A DNA stretch of 63,061 nucleotides, taken from assembly GCA_963922535.1 (NCBI GenBank), contig CAWUIN010000003.1, forward strand, positions 1 to 63,061, in the 5' to 3' direction. Each line of letters opens with the position of its first letter. Position 1 is the first letter of the stretch. This document shows positions 26,239 to 36,091 of this stretch, piece after piece. A program made the position numbers and the translations under genes. This stretch comes from Tectiglobus sp963922535 (GTDB lineage: Bacteria; Pseudomonadota; Alphaproteobacteria; Rhizobiales; Hyphomicrobiaceae). Below the pieces are notes generated by a model. It was not told where the DNA came from. It saw only the letters and a list, made by a program, of their open reading frames with translations, and searched no databases.

Positions 26239-27525
26239 TTATGACGGACGTGTTTGGCCCGCACCGCGAACGATGTATTTGAAGGTGGTGAGTTGCTCAA
26301 CGCCAATCGGGCCGCGGGCGTGCATCTTACCGGTTGCAATGCCGATTTCAGCGCCCATGCCAAATTCACCGCCATCTGCGAACTGCGTGGATGCGTTATG
26401 CATGACGATGGCAGAATCGACGCATTTGAGGAATAATTCAGCCGCTTCACAGCACTGCGTCAGAATGCATTCCGTATGCTGGGAGCCATACTGCGCAATA
26501 TGGTGGATTGCTTCCTGTACGCCTGCAACGGTTTTAACCGCTATAATTGCATCAAGATACTCAGTTTGCCAATCTTGTTGTGTTGCAGGTTTGACGCGAC
26601 TGTCAACTCCTTGCACGGCTTCGTCGCCGCGGACCTCGCAGCCTGCATCCAGTAATGCCTTAACGGCAGCATCGAGATGACCCTCGGGCGCCTCCTGGTC
26701 AACGAGTAAAGTCTCAGCAGCGCCGCAAATTCCTGTACGGCGCATTTTCGCATTAATCACGACAGGCAGCGCAGTTTCGAGATGAGCATTGCGATCCCAG
26801 TAGATATGGCAAATGCCTTCCAGATGTGCAAAGACAGGCACACGTGCCTCTTCTTGTACACGGCCAACAAGGCTCTTGCCGCCACGCGGAACGATGACAT
26901 CCAGCGTACCGTCTAGGCCACGCAGCATCGCACCGACAGCCTCACGATCTTTGGTGGGCACAATTTGTATCGCATGCTCCGGCAGTCCGGCCGTTCTCAA
27001 GCCCTCAATCAGGCAGTCATGTATTGCCCGGCTGCTGTGAAAACTGTCGGAGCCGCCGCGCAGGATCACCGCATTTCCAGACTTCAGGCACAGACCGCCG
27101 GCATCTGCTGTCACGTTCGGGCGGCTTTCGTAAATCACGCCAATCACACCAAGCGGTGTGCGCACCCGTTCTATCCTAAGACCGTTAGGCCGGCGCCACT
27201 CAGCGATTGTCGCCCCAACAGGATCGTCGAGTTCTGCAATCGCATCAAGTCCCGCAGCAATATGATCAATCCGCTTTTTATCCAATGCCAGACGATCCAG
27301 CATCGCGCTGGATAGCCCGGCTTCTCTGGCTTCAGCCAGGTCAAGCGCGTTGGCATTAAAAATGTGCTCTGCCGACTGACGCAGCACATTAGCTGCGGCC
27401 CTCAAAGCCATATCTTTTTGCGCCTGCCCAGCCGTCGCTAAAGTACCGGCCGCCGTTCGGGCGTTGTAGCCCAGAGCACGCATCAGCGTGAGTAGATCAT
27501 TGGAAAATCGTTCTGGCATGTTCAT
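26239..27525 (-). CDS. proA: Glutamate-5-semialdehyde dehydrogenase ProA
   Basis: ProA reduces gamma-glutamyl phosphate to glutamate semialdehyde in proline synthesis. The 428-residue aldehyde-dehydrogenase-fold protein shows PLGVIGVIYESRPNVT, GNAVILRGGSDS, the catalytic Cys in RRTGICGAAETLL, and the end GPIGVEQLTTFKY. Its start overlaps the proB stop by the ATGA arrangement, so the two are translationally coupled. Confidence 0.97.
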   Translation of the reverse strand: MNMPERFSNDLLTLMRALGYNARTAAGTLATAGQAQKDMALRAAANVLRQSAEHIFNANALDLAEAREAGLSSAMLDRLALDKKRIDHIAAGLDAIAELDDPVGATIAEWRRPNGLRIERVRTPLGVIGVIYESRPNVTADAGGLCLKSGNAVILRGGSDSFHSSRAIHDCLIEGLRTAGLPEHAIQIVPTKDREAVGAMLRGLDGTLDVIVPRGGKSLVGRVQEEARVPVFAHLEGICHIYWDRNAHLETALPVVINAKMRRTGICGAAETLLVDQEAPEGHLDAAVKALLDAGCEVRGDEAVQGVDSRVKPATQQDWQTEYLDAIIAVKTVAGVQEAIHHIAQYGSQHTECILTQCCEAAELFLKCVDSAIVMHNASTQFADGGEFGMGAEIGIATGKMHARGPIGVEQLTTFKYIVRGAGQTRPS

Positions 27526-28667
27526 TTCGCCTGCTTTCTCTTCAAAGCCATGTCATCACGATGAATCAGCTCTGATCGCCCCTTATGCCCTAGAATTCCA
27601 GCAATTTCACCAGACTTTTTACCCATGATACGCGTTGCATCTTCGTTCGCATAGGCAACAAGCCCGCGACCAAGTTCGACACCAGAAACATTCTTTATTA
27701 TGACGACATCGCCACGCTCAAACTTACCCACAATGCGCGTAACGCCTGCTGGGAGCAGACTTTTGCCCTGCGCAAGCGCTTCCTCGGCACCTTGATCCAC
27801 ATGAATAACACCGGTATGCCCGAGTAGCCCTGAAATCCAGCGTTTTTTTGCCGTCACTGGATCGGATGGTGCCAGGAACCATGTGCACGGCCCGTTGTCA
27901 CCCAGCGCCTTAAGCGGCTGCAGCACGCGGCCACTGGCAATCACCATGTTGGTGCCCGCGGCCTGGGCAATCTTTGCAGCCTCGAGTTTGGTGACCATGC
28001 CACCTTTGGAAAGTTCAGTGCCTGCACTGCCAGCCATAGCTTCGATCTGCGGAGTTATTTCTCGCACTTCGTCAAGCCGCATTGAAGAACGGCCAGAGAC
28101 TGGCGGTGCCGTATAAAGACCGTCGACATCGGACAGCAGCACCAGGCAGTCGGCACTGATCATACTGGCCACCCGAGCTGATAAGCGATCGTTGTCACCA
28201 TAGCGGATTTCGGCGGTTGCAACAGTATCGTTCTCATTGACAACGGCAACGACGCCATGGCTGAGCAGTGCGTCGATTGTCCGGCGTGCATTAAGATAGC
28301 GGCGGCGTTCCTCCGTATCCCCGAAGGTGAGCAGAATTTGCGCCGTGATCAGGCCGCGCTGGTGGAAAACATCCTGATAGGCATGGGCAAGACTGATCTG
28401 GCCGACGGCGGCGGCGGCCTGGCTTAACTCCAATTCCAATGGCCCCGGCGGAAGACCGATAAGCTTGCGCCCCAAAGCAATGGAACCGGAGGAAACCACC
28501 ACAACGTCTTTTCCTGCTGCGCGCAGTTCCCTGATCTCATCGGCCAGTGAATTGAGCCACGTCGCCTTAAGCTGGCCGTTCTCGCGGTCAACCAACAAAG
28601 CTGAGCCAATTTTGATAACAATGCGTTTTGCATTAGTCCATTCAGGACGGCCTTTATGAGCGTTCAT
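27522..28667 (-). CDS. proB: Glutamate 5-kinase ProB
   Basis: ProB phosphorylates glutamate in the first step of proline synthesis and is normally inhibited by proline. The 381-residue product has the amino-acid-kinase domain (VIKIGSALLV, VVSSGSIALG, NENDTVAT, LLSDVDGLY, GTELSKGGMVTKLEAA) and a C-terminal PUA domain (about residues 285-370). obgE, the typical upstream partner, is not present; a 918-bp spacer lies there instead. Confidence 0.97.
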   Translation of the reverse strand: MNAHKGRPEWTNAKRIVIKIGSALLVDRENGQLKATWLNSLADEIRELRAAGKDVVVVSSGSIALGRKLIGLPPGPLELELSQAAAAVGQISLAHAYQDVFHQRGLITAQILLTFGDTEERRRYLNARRTIDALLSHGVVAVVNENDTVATAEIRYGDNDRLSARVASMISADCLVLLSDVDGLYTAPPVSGRSSMRLDEVREITPQIEAMAGSAGTELSKGGMVTKLEAAKIAQAAGTNMVIASGRVLQPLKALGDNGPCTWFLAPSDPVTAKKRWISGLLGHTGVIHVDQGAEEALAQGKSLLPAGVTRIVGKFERGDVVIIKNVSGVELGRGLVAYANEDATRIMGKKSGEIAGILGHKGRSELIHRDDMALKRKQAK

Positions 28668-29585
28668 TACGTTATGTTATCATCATTATACGTTTGTATT
28701 ACGTCACCCTTGGCACCTTGCGAGCAGGCCATGTCGTCAGCAGATGAAAGCCTTAGAAGAATGAAAAAGCACCATCAAGTCGGAACGGAGCCAACCGGAT
28801 GATTATAGATTTCTCATGAGGGGAAAGATCAGCTTTTGCACGGTCTCATCTTTGTCTGGCCTTTTGTGCGGCCTTACATCTCAAGCTTATCTGCAGAAAT
28901 CGCCCGCGCTATGTAATGTGAAATTTGATCATCTGCTGATAATCTATTTTTGCGCTACGATAAATTGCCCAACGATCCCAATGAAGAGAGCTACTACGAT
29001 ATGATGCTGGATGCGACCACCAGTAGCAGCCATCGCCATCCCGCCAAAGCTCATAGCCCTCAGGCATCTTTGCGCGACCGAGAGCCTTGTCGCATCGCTG
29101 TGAATTACACTTTCCCTCGTTTTTATCTTTTTCAATAACAATGCTATTTTTGAGTTTCGTGGAGGCGTTTCCATCTCGGATAGCATTGGAATTTTCCAGC
29201 ATGGCTTTCATCCTGTGATATCGAAATCCGGATATCAATGACTGCCCTGCGATCACCAGCAAATACGACGACCTGCATCCTATGTTAATGGAGCCATTGA
29301 GAGCGTCATTGCTGTACACCAGATCTTCGTTTGGCTAAGGTAACCAAAGCCTGTGTCGCTTAAAATTACGGGTTGTGATCACACGTCATTTTAAGCGATA
29401 CAGAACTTTAAATACACTAAAGTAAAAATCACGTCTAATGCAACTGGCAATTTCTCTTGGCATATTGTCTTGCGCTATCTGAGAATTAAATGGGCCAGAG
29501 TGTATGAATATAAATCGCCGCGCGATTGATTAAATCGCCTGGCATTTTAAAGCTGGATCGATCTGTGCTCTCTATGCCCATTGCT
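28668..29585. other. Long spacer between smpB and proB
   Basis: This is 918 bp without a convincing gene. Small open frames occur on both strands (for example 28909-29319 minus and 28950-29138 plus), but they lack ribosome sites, overlap each other and show no family features. A short family A element is at 29350-29403. Confidence 0.5.
29350..29403. mobile_element. Degenerate short copy of family A miniature element
   Basis: The arms CCTGTGTCGCTTAAAAT (29350-29366) and ATTTTAAGCGATACAG (29388-29403) are near-complementary and match the inner portion of the family A ends, but the outermost GTGGT bases are lost. It sits in the smpB-proB spacer. Confidence 0.6.
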
Positions 29586-30062
29586 TTAACCTCGATCGCG
29601 CAGAATTCGAGCTTTTTCACGGTTCCAGTCGCGCTTTTTTGATGTTTCACGTTTATCGTGCAGCTTTTTACCCTTAGCAACGGCAAGCTTGATTTTAGCA
29701 ATACCGCGATCGTTGAAATAAAGCGATATCGGCACGATCGTCATGCCATCGCGCTCAACAGCCTGGGCAAGCCGGGCGATCTCGCGCTTATGCAGCAAAA
29801 GCTGTCGCGGCCTCTTCGGTTCATGCTGAAAGAACGGCCCGGCCTGCAGATATTCGGGAATATTGGCGTTGATCAAGAAAATACCGCCGTTCTCAACCGA
29901 TGCATAGCTTTCAGCAATATTCGCCTGGCCCTGGCGCAGTGATTTAACCTCCGTGCCTGTCAGCTGCAGGCCCGCTTCAATATCGTTTTCAAGATGATAC
30001 TCAAACCGCGCGCGCCGATTTTCAGCAATGAGCTTGCGTGGCGTCTCTTTCTTGGCCGCCAT
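29586..30062 (-). CDS. smpB: SsrA-binding protein SmpB
   Basis: SmpB brings tmRNA to stalled ribosomes for trans-translation. The 158-residue protein has ENRRARFEYHLENDIEAGLQLTGTEVKSLR near the start (split here by normal residues), NIPEY, and the basic tail KRETSKKRDWNREKARILRD, all typical. dapA usually precedes it in alphaproteobacteria; here the only dapA-family gene is about 28 kb away. Confidence 0.97.
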   Translation of the reverse strand: MAAKKETPRKLIAENRRARFEYHLENDIEAGLQLTGTEVKSLRQGQANIAESYASVENGGIFLINANIPEYLQAGPFFQHEPKRPRQLLLHKREIARLAQAVERDGMTIVPISLYFNDRGIAKIKLAVAKGKKLHDKRETSKKRDWNREKARILRDRG

Positions 30063-30144
30063 TGATTATCATTGTCCTTCAGTAAAAAATGTGCGTGCAC
30101 CCCCTTGAAATGGAACTGCCTCACGCACCGCAGACCGTTGGTGT

Positions 30145-30981
30145 CTATTCGCTAGACCAAACTGGCTGGCGCTTTTCCAGAAACGCGCCGATCCCCTCTT
30201 CGGCATCGCGTGCCAGCATGTTTTGCACCATCACATCTGCTGCATAATCGTAGGCTTCTGCCAGCGGCAGCTCTAGCTGACGATAGAAGGCTTCCTTGCC
30301 GATGGCCACCGTCAGCGGTGACTTGTCAGCAATTTTACGCGCCATTTCCATAGCGGTCACCATCACATCCTGAACCGCTACAACTTTATTGATCAGGCCG
30401 TAAGTTTTGGCATCATCAGCTGCGAGCATATCGCCAAGCAACAGCATTTCCATCGCCTGTTTACGCGAAACATTGCGCGATAGCGCGATCATCGGCGTCG
30501 AACAAAACAAGCCTATATTAACCCCTGGTGTTGCAAACTTTGCTTCATTCGAGGCGATGGCGAGATCACAGGTCGCCACAAGTTGGCAACCTGCCGCGGT
30601 GGCAATCCCTTGAACGGCCGCAATAAATGGCTTGGGTGAGCGCACGATCGCCTGCATCATGGAGGCGCAGGCCTGCATGGTCTCAGCGAAAAACGCCCGC
30701 CCATTATCCGCATCGCGACGCCGGGCTGTTATTTCTTTTAAATCATGGCCTGCGCAGAATGACGGGCCGTTGGCTGCCAGCACAACGGCATGCACACTCT
30801 TATCCAACGAAACGTTAGAGATTTCGTGGGTAAGAGCTGCAATCATGTCACGCGACAGAGCGTTGCGCTGAGCTGGCCGGTTCAGCGTCATCGTCGCCAC
30901 GTTATTGCTTTTGTTCACGATAACATGCGCCTCGTGAGCTGTAAGCGCTGAGTTCAAAGAATTGAATGCTTTATCCTGCAT
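30145..30981 (-). CDS. Enoyl-CoA hydratase/isomerase family protein
   Basis: The 278-residue crotonase-fold protein shows LNRPAQRNALS, the oxyanion-hole block SFCAGHDLKE (about residues 74-83) and VQGIATAAGCQLVATCDLAIAS. The second catalytic Glu of typical hydratases (in a GxxP-GG loop followed by E) is replaced by sequence around NIGLFCSTP, resembling the ECHDC3-like branch, so true hydratase activity is uncertain. It stands alone upstream of smpB on the same strand. Confidence 0.85.
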   Translation of the reverse strand: MQDKAFNSLNSALTAHEAHVIVNKSNNVATMTLNRPAQRNALSRDMIAALTHEISNVSLDKSVHAVVLAANGPSFCAGHDLKEITARRRDADNGRAFFAETMQACASMMQAIVRSPKPFIAAVQGIATAAGCQLVATCDLAIASNEAKFATPGVNIGLFCSTPMIALSRNVSRKQAMEMLLLGDMLAADDAKTYGLINKVVAVQDVMVTAMEMARKIADKSPLTVAIGKEAFYRQLELPLAEAYDYAADVMVQNMLARDAEEGIGAFLEKRQPVWSSE

Positions 30982-31442
30982 CGTTTTTCTATAACCCTAT
31001 CACCTCACGCGGAGGACGCCTATTCTTACCAGGTCGACATGCCAGCCATGTTGCTTTTTGCTTTAACGGCCTGAGAGAGCCTGTTGTCAGGCAGCAGGCA
31101 AAACCGCCAGTGGCGTTTTCATCCGTCAATACCCGTTTGTACGAGTCAATGACGGGCTCTGCCAAACAAACATACTTTGCTGTGTGGCATAGAATTTCGT
31201 ATCATACGACAGGATTTGACGAAATCTGCCCAACTTTGTGCGGGCCTGGTGACAGACACTGAAAAGCCTTTATCGTCAATCCTGTATGTCAGAGTACACC
31301 TGTAATATGCGCAATCTTATTTCATCTATATCTTACAGGATACGATAAATAACATACAATCCTTGAACATTAAATGTAAACGTTCCTGATCGTTCATTTG
31401 CTGACCCGCCGTAATTTGTGGGGTGGGCAAAACTTGCACAGT
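30982..31442. other. Spacer without recognisable gene
   Basis: This 461-bp stretch contains only open frames with improbable composition (for example 30966-31262 plus, Cys-rich and overlapping the antisense start of the hydratase gene). I see no tRNA-like fold, repeat or terminator. Confidence 0.4.
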
Positions 31443-31976
31443 TTATCCCGCTGCGGCGCGGCGGTCGGCGATGCGTTTGCGTACCGCTGCGACAATTGCG
31501 AATCTGACATCGTCAACGGCAACTTCCCCATTACGGAATTCGGCTGGCAGGGCAATCTGTTGAGCGCGTGCAATTTTACGAAGATGATCGAGGCAATGAA
31601 TTTTATTTAACCTTTGCATAAGGCCGTCCGGACCCTCGCGTACAAAGACAGGTACGAGCCCGAATGCATAGGGATTGAATTTCACCTCAGTATTTGCAGG
31701 GATTGCAGCCTGCAGTGATGGAGCCGCCGTTTCCGTGACAACTTGCAGCTTATCTGCGTCGCACTCTGCGCTAGAGGCGCTGCTCCCCCCATTCTGCCGG
31801 CTTCTTACAGTTGATGCCAATCCATGTTGACGCAATCTCAAGGCTGTCAGAGCAAGGCCCAGATCGCGTGCCATGCGTTCTGCGGACGCATGGTTAATAT
31901 CCGGCTGAGCCTCGAAAAAGCGCGTGAAAAAGCGTTGCAAGCGGCGGCCTGAAAGCTCTTTCCCGAACTTCTTCAT
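31443..31976 (-). CDS. Partner protein of the ParA-like ATPase, unknown function
   Basis: The 177-residue product starts MKKFGKELSGRRLQRFFTRFF, then has a helical stretch, a variable Ser-rich linker (about residues 63-75), and a conserved-looking C-terminal block with FNPYAFGLVPVF, LRKIARAQQIALP and VRFAIVAAVRKRIADRRAA. No named domain is recognised. It begins 38 bp after the ATPase stop on the same strand, so the two probably form an operon. The arrangement recalls ParA-type positioning systems in which a small partner links the ATPase to its cargo. Confidence 0.6.
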   Translation of the reverse strand: MKKFGKELSGRRLQRFFTRFFEAQPDINHASAERMARDLGLALTALRLRQHGLASTVRSRQNGGSSASSAECDADKLQVVTETAAPSLQAAIPANTEVKFNPYAFGLVPVFVREGPDGLMQRLNKIHCLDHLRKIARAQQIALPAEFRNGEVAVDDVRFAIVAAVRKRIADRRAAAG

Positions 31977-32014
31977 CGTGGTTATCCCGTAGTAAGCTTA
32001 GCCTGCACAACCAT

Positions 32015-32890
32015 TCAGATGGGCAGGATATTGGTTAATTCCTGATGAAGTGCACGCAGTGGATAAACCGCCTCACCATATTTTTCTTCAATGGGCTGCA
32101 GTTCGCCCAGAAAATCAAATGCATCGGCCACGGCCGGCATTGCCGGAATGAAGGTTTGCAGCATTGGATGGTCAACTGCAATGTTATCGACGTAGATCTG
32201 ATCGCGCCCACTGTCGCGAACGTAATTGGCAAGGCAAATATACCGCCGCTCCTCAGCCGGCATGGCAATTACGTCCTCGAACTTGCGTCCTCCTTCTATG
32301 ATTCGCGAAATTCGGTCGACTGCAAACTGCGAGACGGCATCAGGGCGAAATGGTACGATGATTTTATTAGCCAGCTTCAAAGCTGCAACCGTCGCGTTGG
32401 AAAGACCTGGAGCACAGTCGAGGATGATGATATCGGCGAGCGGCGCTGTAAAGCTTAACGCCGCCCTGAAATGCTCCGCGCACTTGACTTTTGCCTGCTG
32501 AAATGGAGTTTTATTTCTCGAATAAAAGGTGATCAGTTCATCCTGCATGTCCTCAAAATTTAATGAACCAGACAAAATGGATAAGTCAGGCAGCATGCCA
32601 GGCGCTGCTTCAACATCCCCGATCTCCCTGGAGATGTAATTATGTATTTTAGCCTGTTCAATTGAGTACAAACGATCTTCGATATATGCAGCAACGTTCT
32701 TCGAGGTGCGTTGGGCTTCGATCCAGCGCTCGCCTCCCATCATGATGAGAGACGAATTCGATTGCGCATCAAGATCGATCAACAAAACCTTTTTGTTCGA
32801 CCACAGTGCAAACGCGTAAGCAAGCATAACCGACACGGTCGACTTGCCGACACCGCCTTTACGATTTGCAACGGCCAGGAAATACGCCAT
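32015..32890 (-). CDS. ParA-family ATPase, not the chromosomal ParA
   Basis: The 291-residue product has the deviant Walker A NRKGGVGKST (residues 8-17), DLDAQSN, Walker B IIILDCAPGLS and IIVPFRPDAVS, all ParA/MinD-like. It differs clearly from the parA at 7338, has an inserted middle (about residues 60-130), and is not beside a parB. Such orphan ParA proteins often position protein clusters, chemoreceptors or plasmid-like cargo. The downstream gene at 31443 is its probable partner. Its start is divergent from glmM. Confidence 0.82.
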   Translation of the reverse strand: MAYFLAVANRKGGVGKSTVSVMLAYAFALWSNKKVLLIDLDAQSNSSLIMMGGERWIEAQRTSKNVAAYIEDRLYSIEQAKIHNYISREIGDVEAAPGMLPDLSILSGSLNFEDMQDELITFYSRNKTPFQQAKVKCAEHFRAALSFTAPLADIIILDCAPGLSNATVAALKLANKIIVPFRPDAVSQFAVDRISRIIEGGRKFEDVIAMPAEERRYICLANYVRDSGRDQIYVDNIAVDHPMLQTFIPAMPAVADAFDFLGELQPIEEKYGEAVYPLRALHQELTNILPI

Positions 32891-33186
32891 TGATTATCCC
32901 CACGATTTTATACGGCATATCACTGACTGAATGTGCCTTTGAAATAGGTCTGATTCTCAACTGCACAGCAATAGCCGTTAACAGCGTGAACCACAAGTTA
33001 CGGCACAACACGATCGCTGCAACAAATGCTTATATAGTGTGATTTTACTACCTGGAATAAATAATTAACACAATTTCTTTTCAGATGGGTGCAGGCATGA
33101 TCGCCGGGCGCGCGTTACAGCACGAAATGTACGCGATATATGCGTGGCACCGTTGTGCGGATGTTGAAAAGTTTAAGGGTAAACAG

Positions 33187-34542
33187 ATGGCACGGAAATA
33201 CTTCGGCACGGACGGTATTCGAGGTCCAGCAAACACGCACCCGATGACGTCGGAAATGGCGCTCAAAGTGGGCATGGCAGCCGGCCGGATATTTTCTAAT
33301 GGCGGCACGCATTCTCATCGTGTAGTAATCGGCAAGGATACCCGCCTCTCAGGTTATATGATCGAATCGGCCCTGATGTCGGGTTTTACTGCGGTTGGTT
33401 GCGATGTCTTTCTGCTCGGCCCGATGCCGACACCGGCTGTAGCCATGCTGACCCGCTCACTGCGCGCCGACCTTGGCGTCATGATTTCAGCTTCCCACAA
33501 TCCCTTCCAGGATAATGGTATTAAACTTTTTAACTCTGAAGGTTATAAGCTTTCGGATGAAACGGAGCTTGAAATTGAACGCATGATTGATGACGGCATA
33601 GCCCCGCTTTTGACATCGGCAGACAAAATCGGCCGTGCCAAACGGGTGGAAAGCGCGCAGGAACGCTACGTTGAATTCGCCAAACGCACGCTGCCGCGCA
33701 ATTTGCGCCTGGAGGGCCTGCGCATTGTGATCGATTGCGCAAATGGGGCCGCTTACAGTGTCGCACCGGCCGCATTGTGGGAGCTGGGCGCGGATGTGAT
33801 CAAAATCGGTGTTGAGCCTGACGGTCGTAACATCAATCTCAATTGCGGCTCGACTGCGCCCAACGCCCTCATTAAAAAAGTACAGGAAGTCCGGGCAGAT
33901 ATCGGGATTGCACTGGACGGCGATGCCGACCGCGTTGTCATCGTCGATGAGCACGGCGAGATTGTTAATGGCGATCAGCTGATGGCAGTGATCGGTGAGA
34001 GTTGGCACCGCCGTGGCCGTCTGGCAGCCGGTGGTATTGTCGCAACCGTGATGTCCAACCTCGGACTTGAGCGCTATCTCAAGGATATCGGCCTGAGCCT
34101 GGCACGAACCCCGGTAGGGGACCGTTATGTCGTTGAGCATATGCGCAAACACGGCTTCAATGTTGGCGGCGAGCAATCCGGGCATATAGTCCTGTCGGAT
34201 TTTACGACCACTGGAGACGGTCTTGTATGCGCCTTGCAAATCCTAGCGGTTGTGGTCTCCACAGGCAGGTCCGTCAGTGAGGTGTGCCGCTGCTTTGAGC
34301 CTCTACCGCAAATTCTTCAGAACGTGCGCTACGGGGGCGGCAAGCCGCTTGACTGCAAAAATGTTAAAAAAGCAATCGATGCAGGCAGGCAAAAGCTCGG
34401 CAACAGCGGCCGTCTGGTCATTCGTCCATCTGGCACGGAGCCTGTGATCCGCGTCATGGGCGAAGGCGATGATGAAGCGCTTGTTCATGCTGTTGTCGGC
34501 AACATCGTCGAAGCAGTCAAGCTGGCCGCCAGGCCTGCGTAA
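33187..34542 (+). CDS. glmM: Phosphoglucosamine mutase GlmM
   Basis: GlmM converts glucosamine-6-phosphate to glucosamine-1-phosphate for peptidoglycan and lipopolysaccharide. The 451-residue protein shows the start MARKYFGTDGIRG, the phosphoserine loop ISASHNPFQDNGIK (catalytic Ser near residue 102), the metal loop DGDADR, GGEQSGH and the phosphate-binding RPSGTEPVIRVM. The frame opens at 33085, but ATG 33187 with AAGGG upstream matches the family. In Rhizobiales it often follows ftsH; that gene is not here. Confidence 0.97.
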   Translation: MARKYFGTDGIRGPANTHPMTSEMALKVGMAAGRIFSNGGTHSHRVVIGKDTRLSGYMIESALMSGFTAVGCDVFLLGPMPTPAVAMLTRSLRADLGVMISASHNPFQDNGIKLFNSEGYKLSDETELEIERMIDDGIAPLLTSADKIGRAKRVESAQERYVEFAKRTLPRNLRLEGLRIVIDCANGAAYSVAPAALWELGADVIKIGVEPDGRNINLNCGSTAPNALIKKVQEVRADIGIALDGDADRVVIVDEHGEIVNGDQLMAVIGESWHRRGRLAAGGIVATVMSNLGLERYLKDIGLSLARTPVGDRYVVEHMRKHGFNVGGEQSGHIVLSDFTTTGDGLVCALQILAVVVSTGRSVSEVCRCFEPLPQILQNVRYGGGKPLDCKNVKKAIDAGRQKLGNSGRLVIRPSGTEPVIRVMGEGDDEALVHAVVGNIVEAVKLAARPA

Positions 34543-34789
34543 GAGGGTTTTAGGTCAGATTGAATAATGCGACCGCTGTGCGAGAAGTGCTCAATCTTAA
34601 AAACATAAGGCCTGTAAGCTTGAGCAATGGCATAGCTGCGTAATGAAGCCTTAATCCTGCGATCTCCTGTGACCATAGGAAGGCAAGTTACTGACAAAAT
34701 GTCAGGTTTTATTTGTGAAGCAACGCCCATATTGTGTCTTGAGTATACTTTTACGCAAGACAGGCTAATGAGGCGGCAGAAAGTAAATC

Positions 34790-34822
34790 AAAATAAAAAA
34801 GGCTGGCGAAAACACCAGCCTT
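34790..34822 (-). terminator. Rho-independent terminator of lpxC
   Basis: The stem AAGGCTGG/CCAGCCTT encloses an 8-base loop. On the minus strand it is followed directly by TTTTATTTTG-like sequence, a strong U-tract. It begins 26 bp after the lpxC stop. Confidence 0.88.
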
Positions 34823-34847
34823 ACATAAATCTGATATGTCAATCTTC

Positions 34848-35792
34848 TTATTTGCCAAGAGCGATAGGCCATTGGTGATCAGATGTATTTGTCACGGTAA
34901 CATCACGATGTTGCGGTGCTTCAACAATAGCCCAGGCAGATTTATCCTGCAAAAGTTCTTTCAGGGTATTTGCATTAAGGCGATGCCCGCCACGGACAGA
35001 ACGGTATTTGCACAATAAAGGAAGACCCGCCAGAGACAAATCCCCAACCGCATCCAGCATTTTGTGGCGTACAAATTCCTTATCGTAACGTAGGCCTTCC
35101 GGATTTATTATTTTGTCATCATCAATCGCAACGGAGTTTTCCAACGAAGCGCCAAGCGCAAGCCCGGCTTTCCATAGTTTTTCGACATCATGCATAAAGC
35201 CGAATGTTCTGGCATTTGAAAGTTCATTGCGAAAAACACCCGGCGTTAATTCGTATGAAACTCTCTGACGACCGATTGCCGGCGTATCGAAGTCAATTTC
35301 AATGTCGAGATGAAAGCCAGAATGCGGACTGATTTCAGCCCAACAATCAGATTCTTCAATGCGAATTGGTTTCAAAACTTTGATGAATTTGCGCGGTGCA
35401 TTCAGATGCACCAAGCCAACTTCATCAATCGCATCGACAAAGTGTGCAGAACTGCCGTCCATGATCGGCACTTCTTTACCGTCTATTTCTATGTAACAGT
35501 TATCAACAGCAAGGCCCCGAAGCGCAGCAAGCAGATGTTCGACTGTTCCAACGGTCGTACCGGCATCATCGCCGATGACCGTACAAAGCGTTAGATTTTT
35601 AACATTTTCAACCTTAGCTGCAATCTCGGAAATAATTCTGTCATGCTTAGTAACTGCGAATATAATCCCGGTTCCAGGCTCGGCTGGATGAAGCACCAAA
35701 TTAACCGGTGCTCCGCTATGTACCCCCACGCCAGTCAACTCGATCTCTCGAGCCAGTGTTGTCTGTCTGGCGCCGACAAATGCTTTCGGCAT
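34848..35792 (-). CDS. lpxC: UDP-3-O-acyl-N-acetylglucosamine deacetylase LpxC
   Basis: LpxC performs the committed zinc-dependent step of lipid A synthesis. The 314-residue product has GVGVHSG, the zinc ligand His in TVEHLLAAL, the ligands in HKMLDAVGDL, and IPIMDGSS-like VPIMDGSSAHF. Length and motifs are normal. It lies downstream of ftsZ on the same strand, separated by 299 bp, as in the tail of the division-cell wall cluster of alphaproteobacteria. Confidence 0.97.
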   Translation of the reverse strand: MPKAFVGARQTTLAREIELTGVGVHSGAPVNLVLHPAEPGTGIIFAVTKHDRIISEIAAKVENVKNLTLCTVIGDDAGTTVGTVEHLLAALRGLAVDNCYIEIDGKEVPIMDGSSAHFVDAIDEVGLVHLNAPRKFIKVLKPIRIEESDCWAEISPHSGFHLDIEIDFDTPAIGRQRVSYELTPGVFRNELSNARTFGFMHDVEKLWKAGLALGASLENSVAIDDDKIINPEGLRYDKEFVRHKMLDAVGDLSLAGLPLLCKYRSVRGGHRLNANTLKELLQDKSAWAIVEAPQHRDVTVTNTSDHQWPIALGK

Positions 35793-36091
35793 GTTTTGCC
35801 CCGTCCCTCAAGCCCGTCTATTACGCACTACTCGCAAGCAACAAGGTTGGCTTAGTGATGCCACTAGTAATAATCCCAAACTATTTATTGTGCATCGATA
35901 CTATCCACTCGCGCCAACGAATCGAATGTGAATTCATTCGATGTCTGAAACATTACCTCTTTGCAACACAAAGGCACAAATCACGCTTTGTTACGCTTTG
36001 TTAATATATACTTAATAACTTCGGGAAGAACTTTTCAGCTATCTTATCATTTATATAAAATATACATGTATTTCAAAAGCTTTATATGATT

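Noticed and set aside
26051..26680. A 209-codon plus-strand open frame
   Set aside because: It is antisense to the clear proA gene, has Cys- and Ser-rich shadow composition and no family features.
28909..29319. 136-codon minus-strand frame in the smpB-proB spacer
   Set aside because: There is no ribosome site or family similarity, and overlapping frames exist on both strands.
29643..29658. TGTTTCACGTTTATCG, resembling parS
   Set aside because: Only the left half matches, and it lies inside the smpB coding sequence.
30966..31262. 98-codon plus-strand frame
   Set aside because: It starts antisense within the hydratase gene start and is Cys/His/Arg rich without family features.
33487..34239. 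A 250-codon minus-strand open frame
   Set aside because: It is antisense to glmM and has no recognisable domain.
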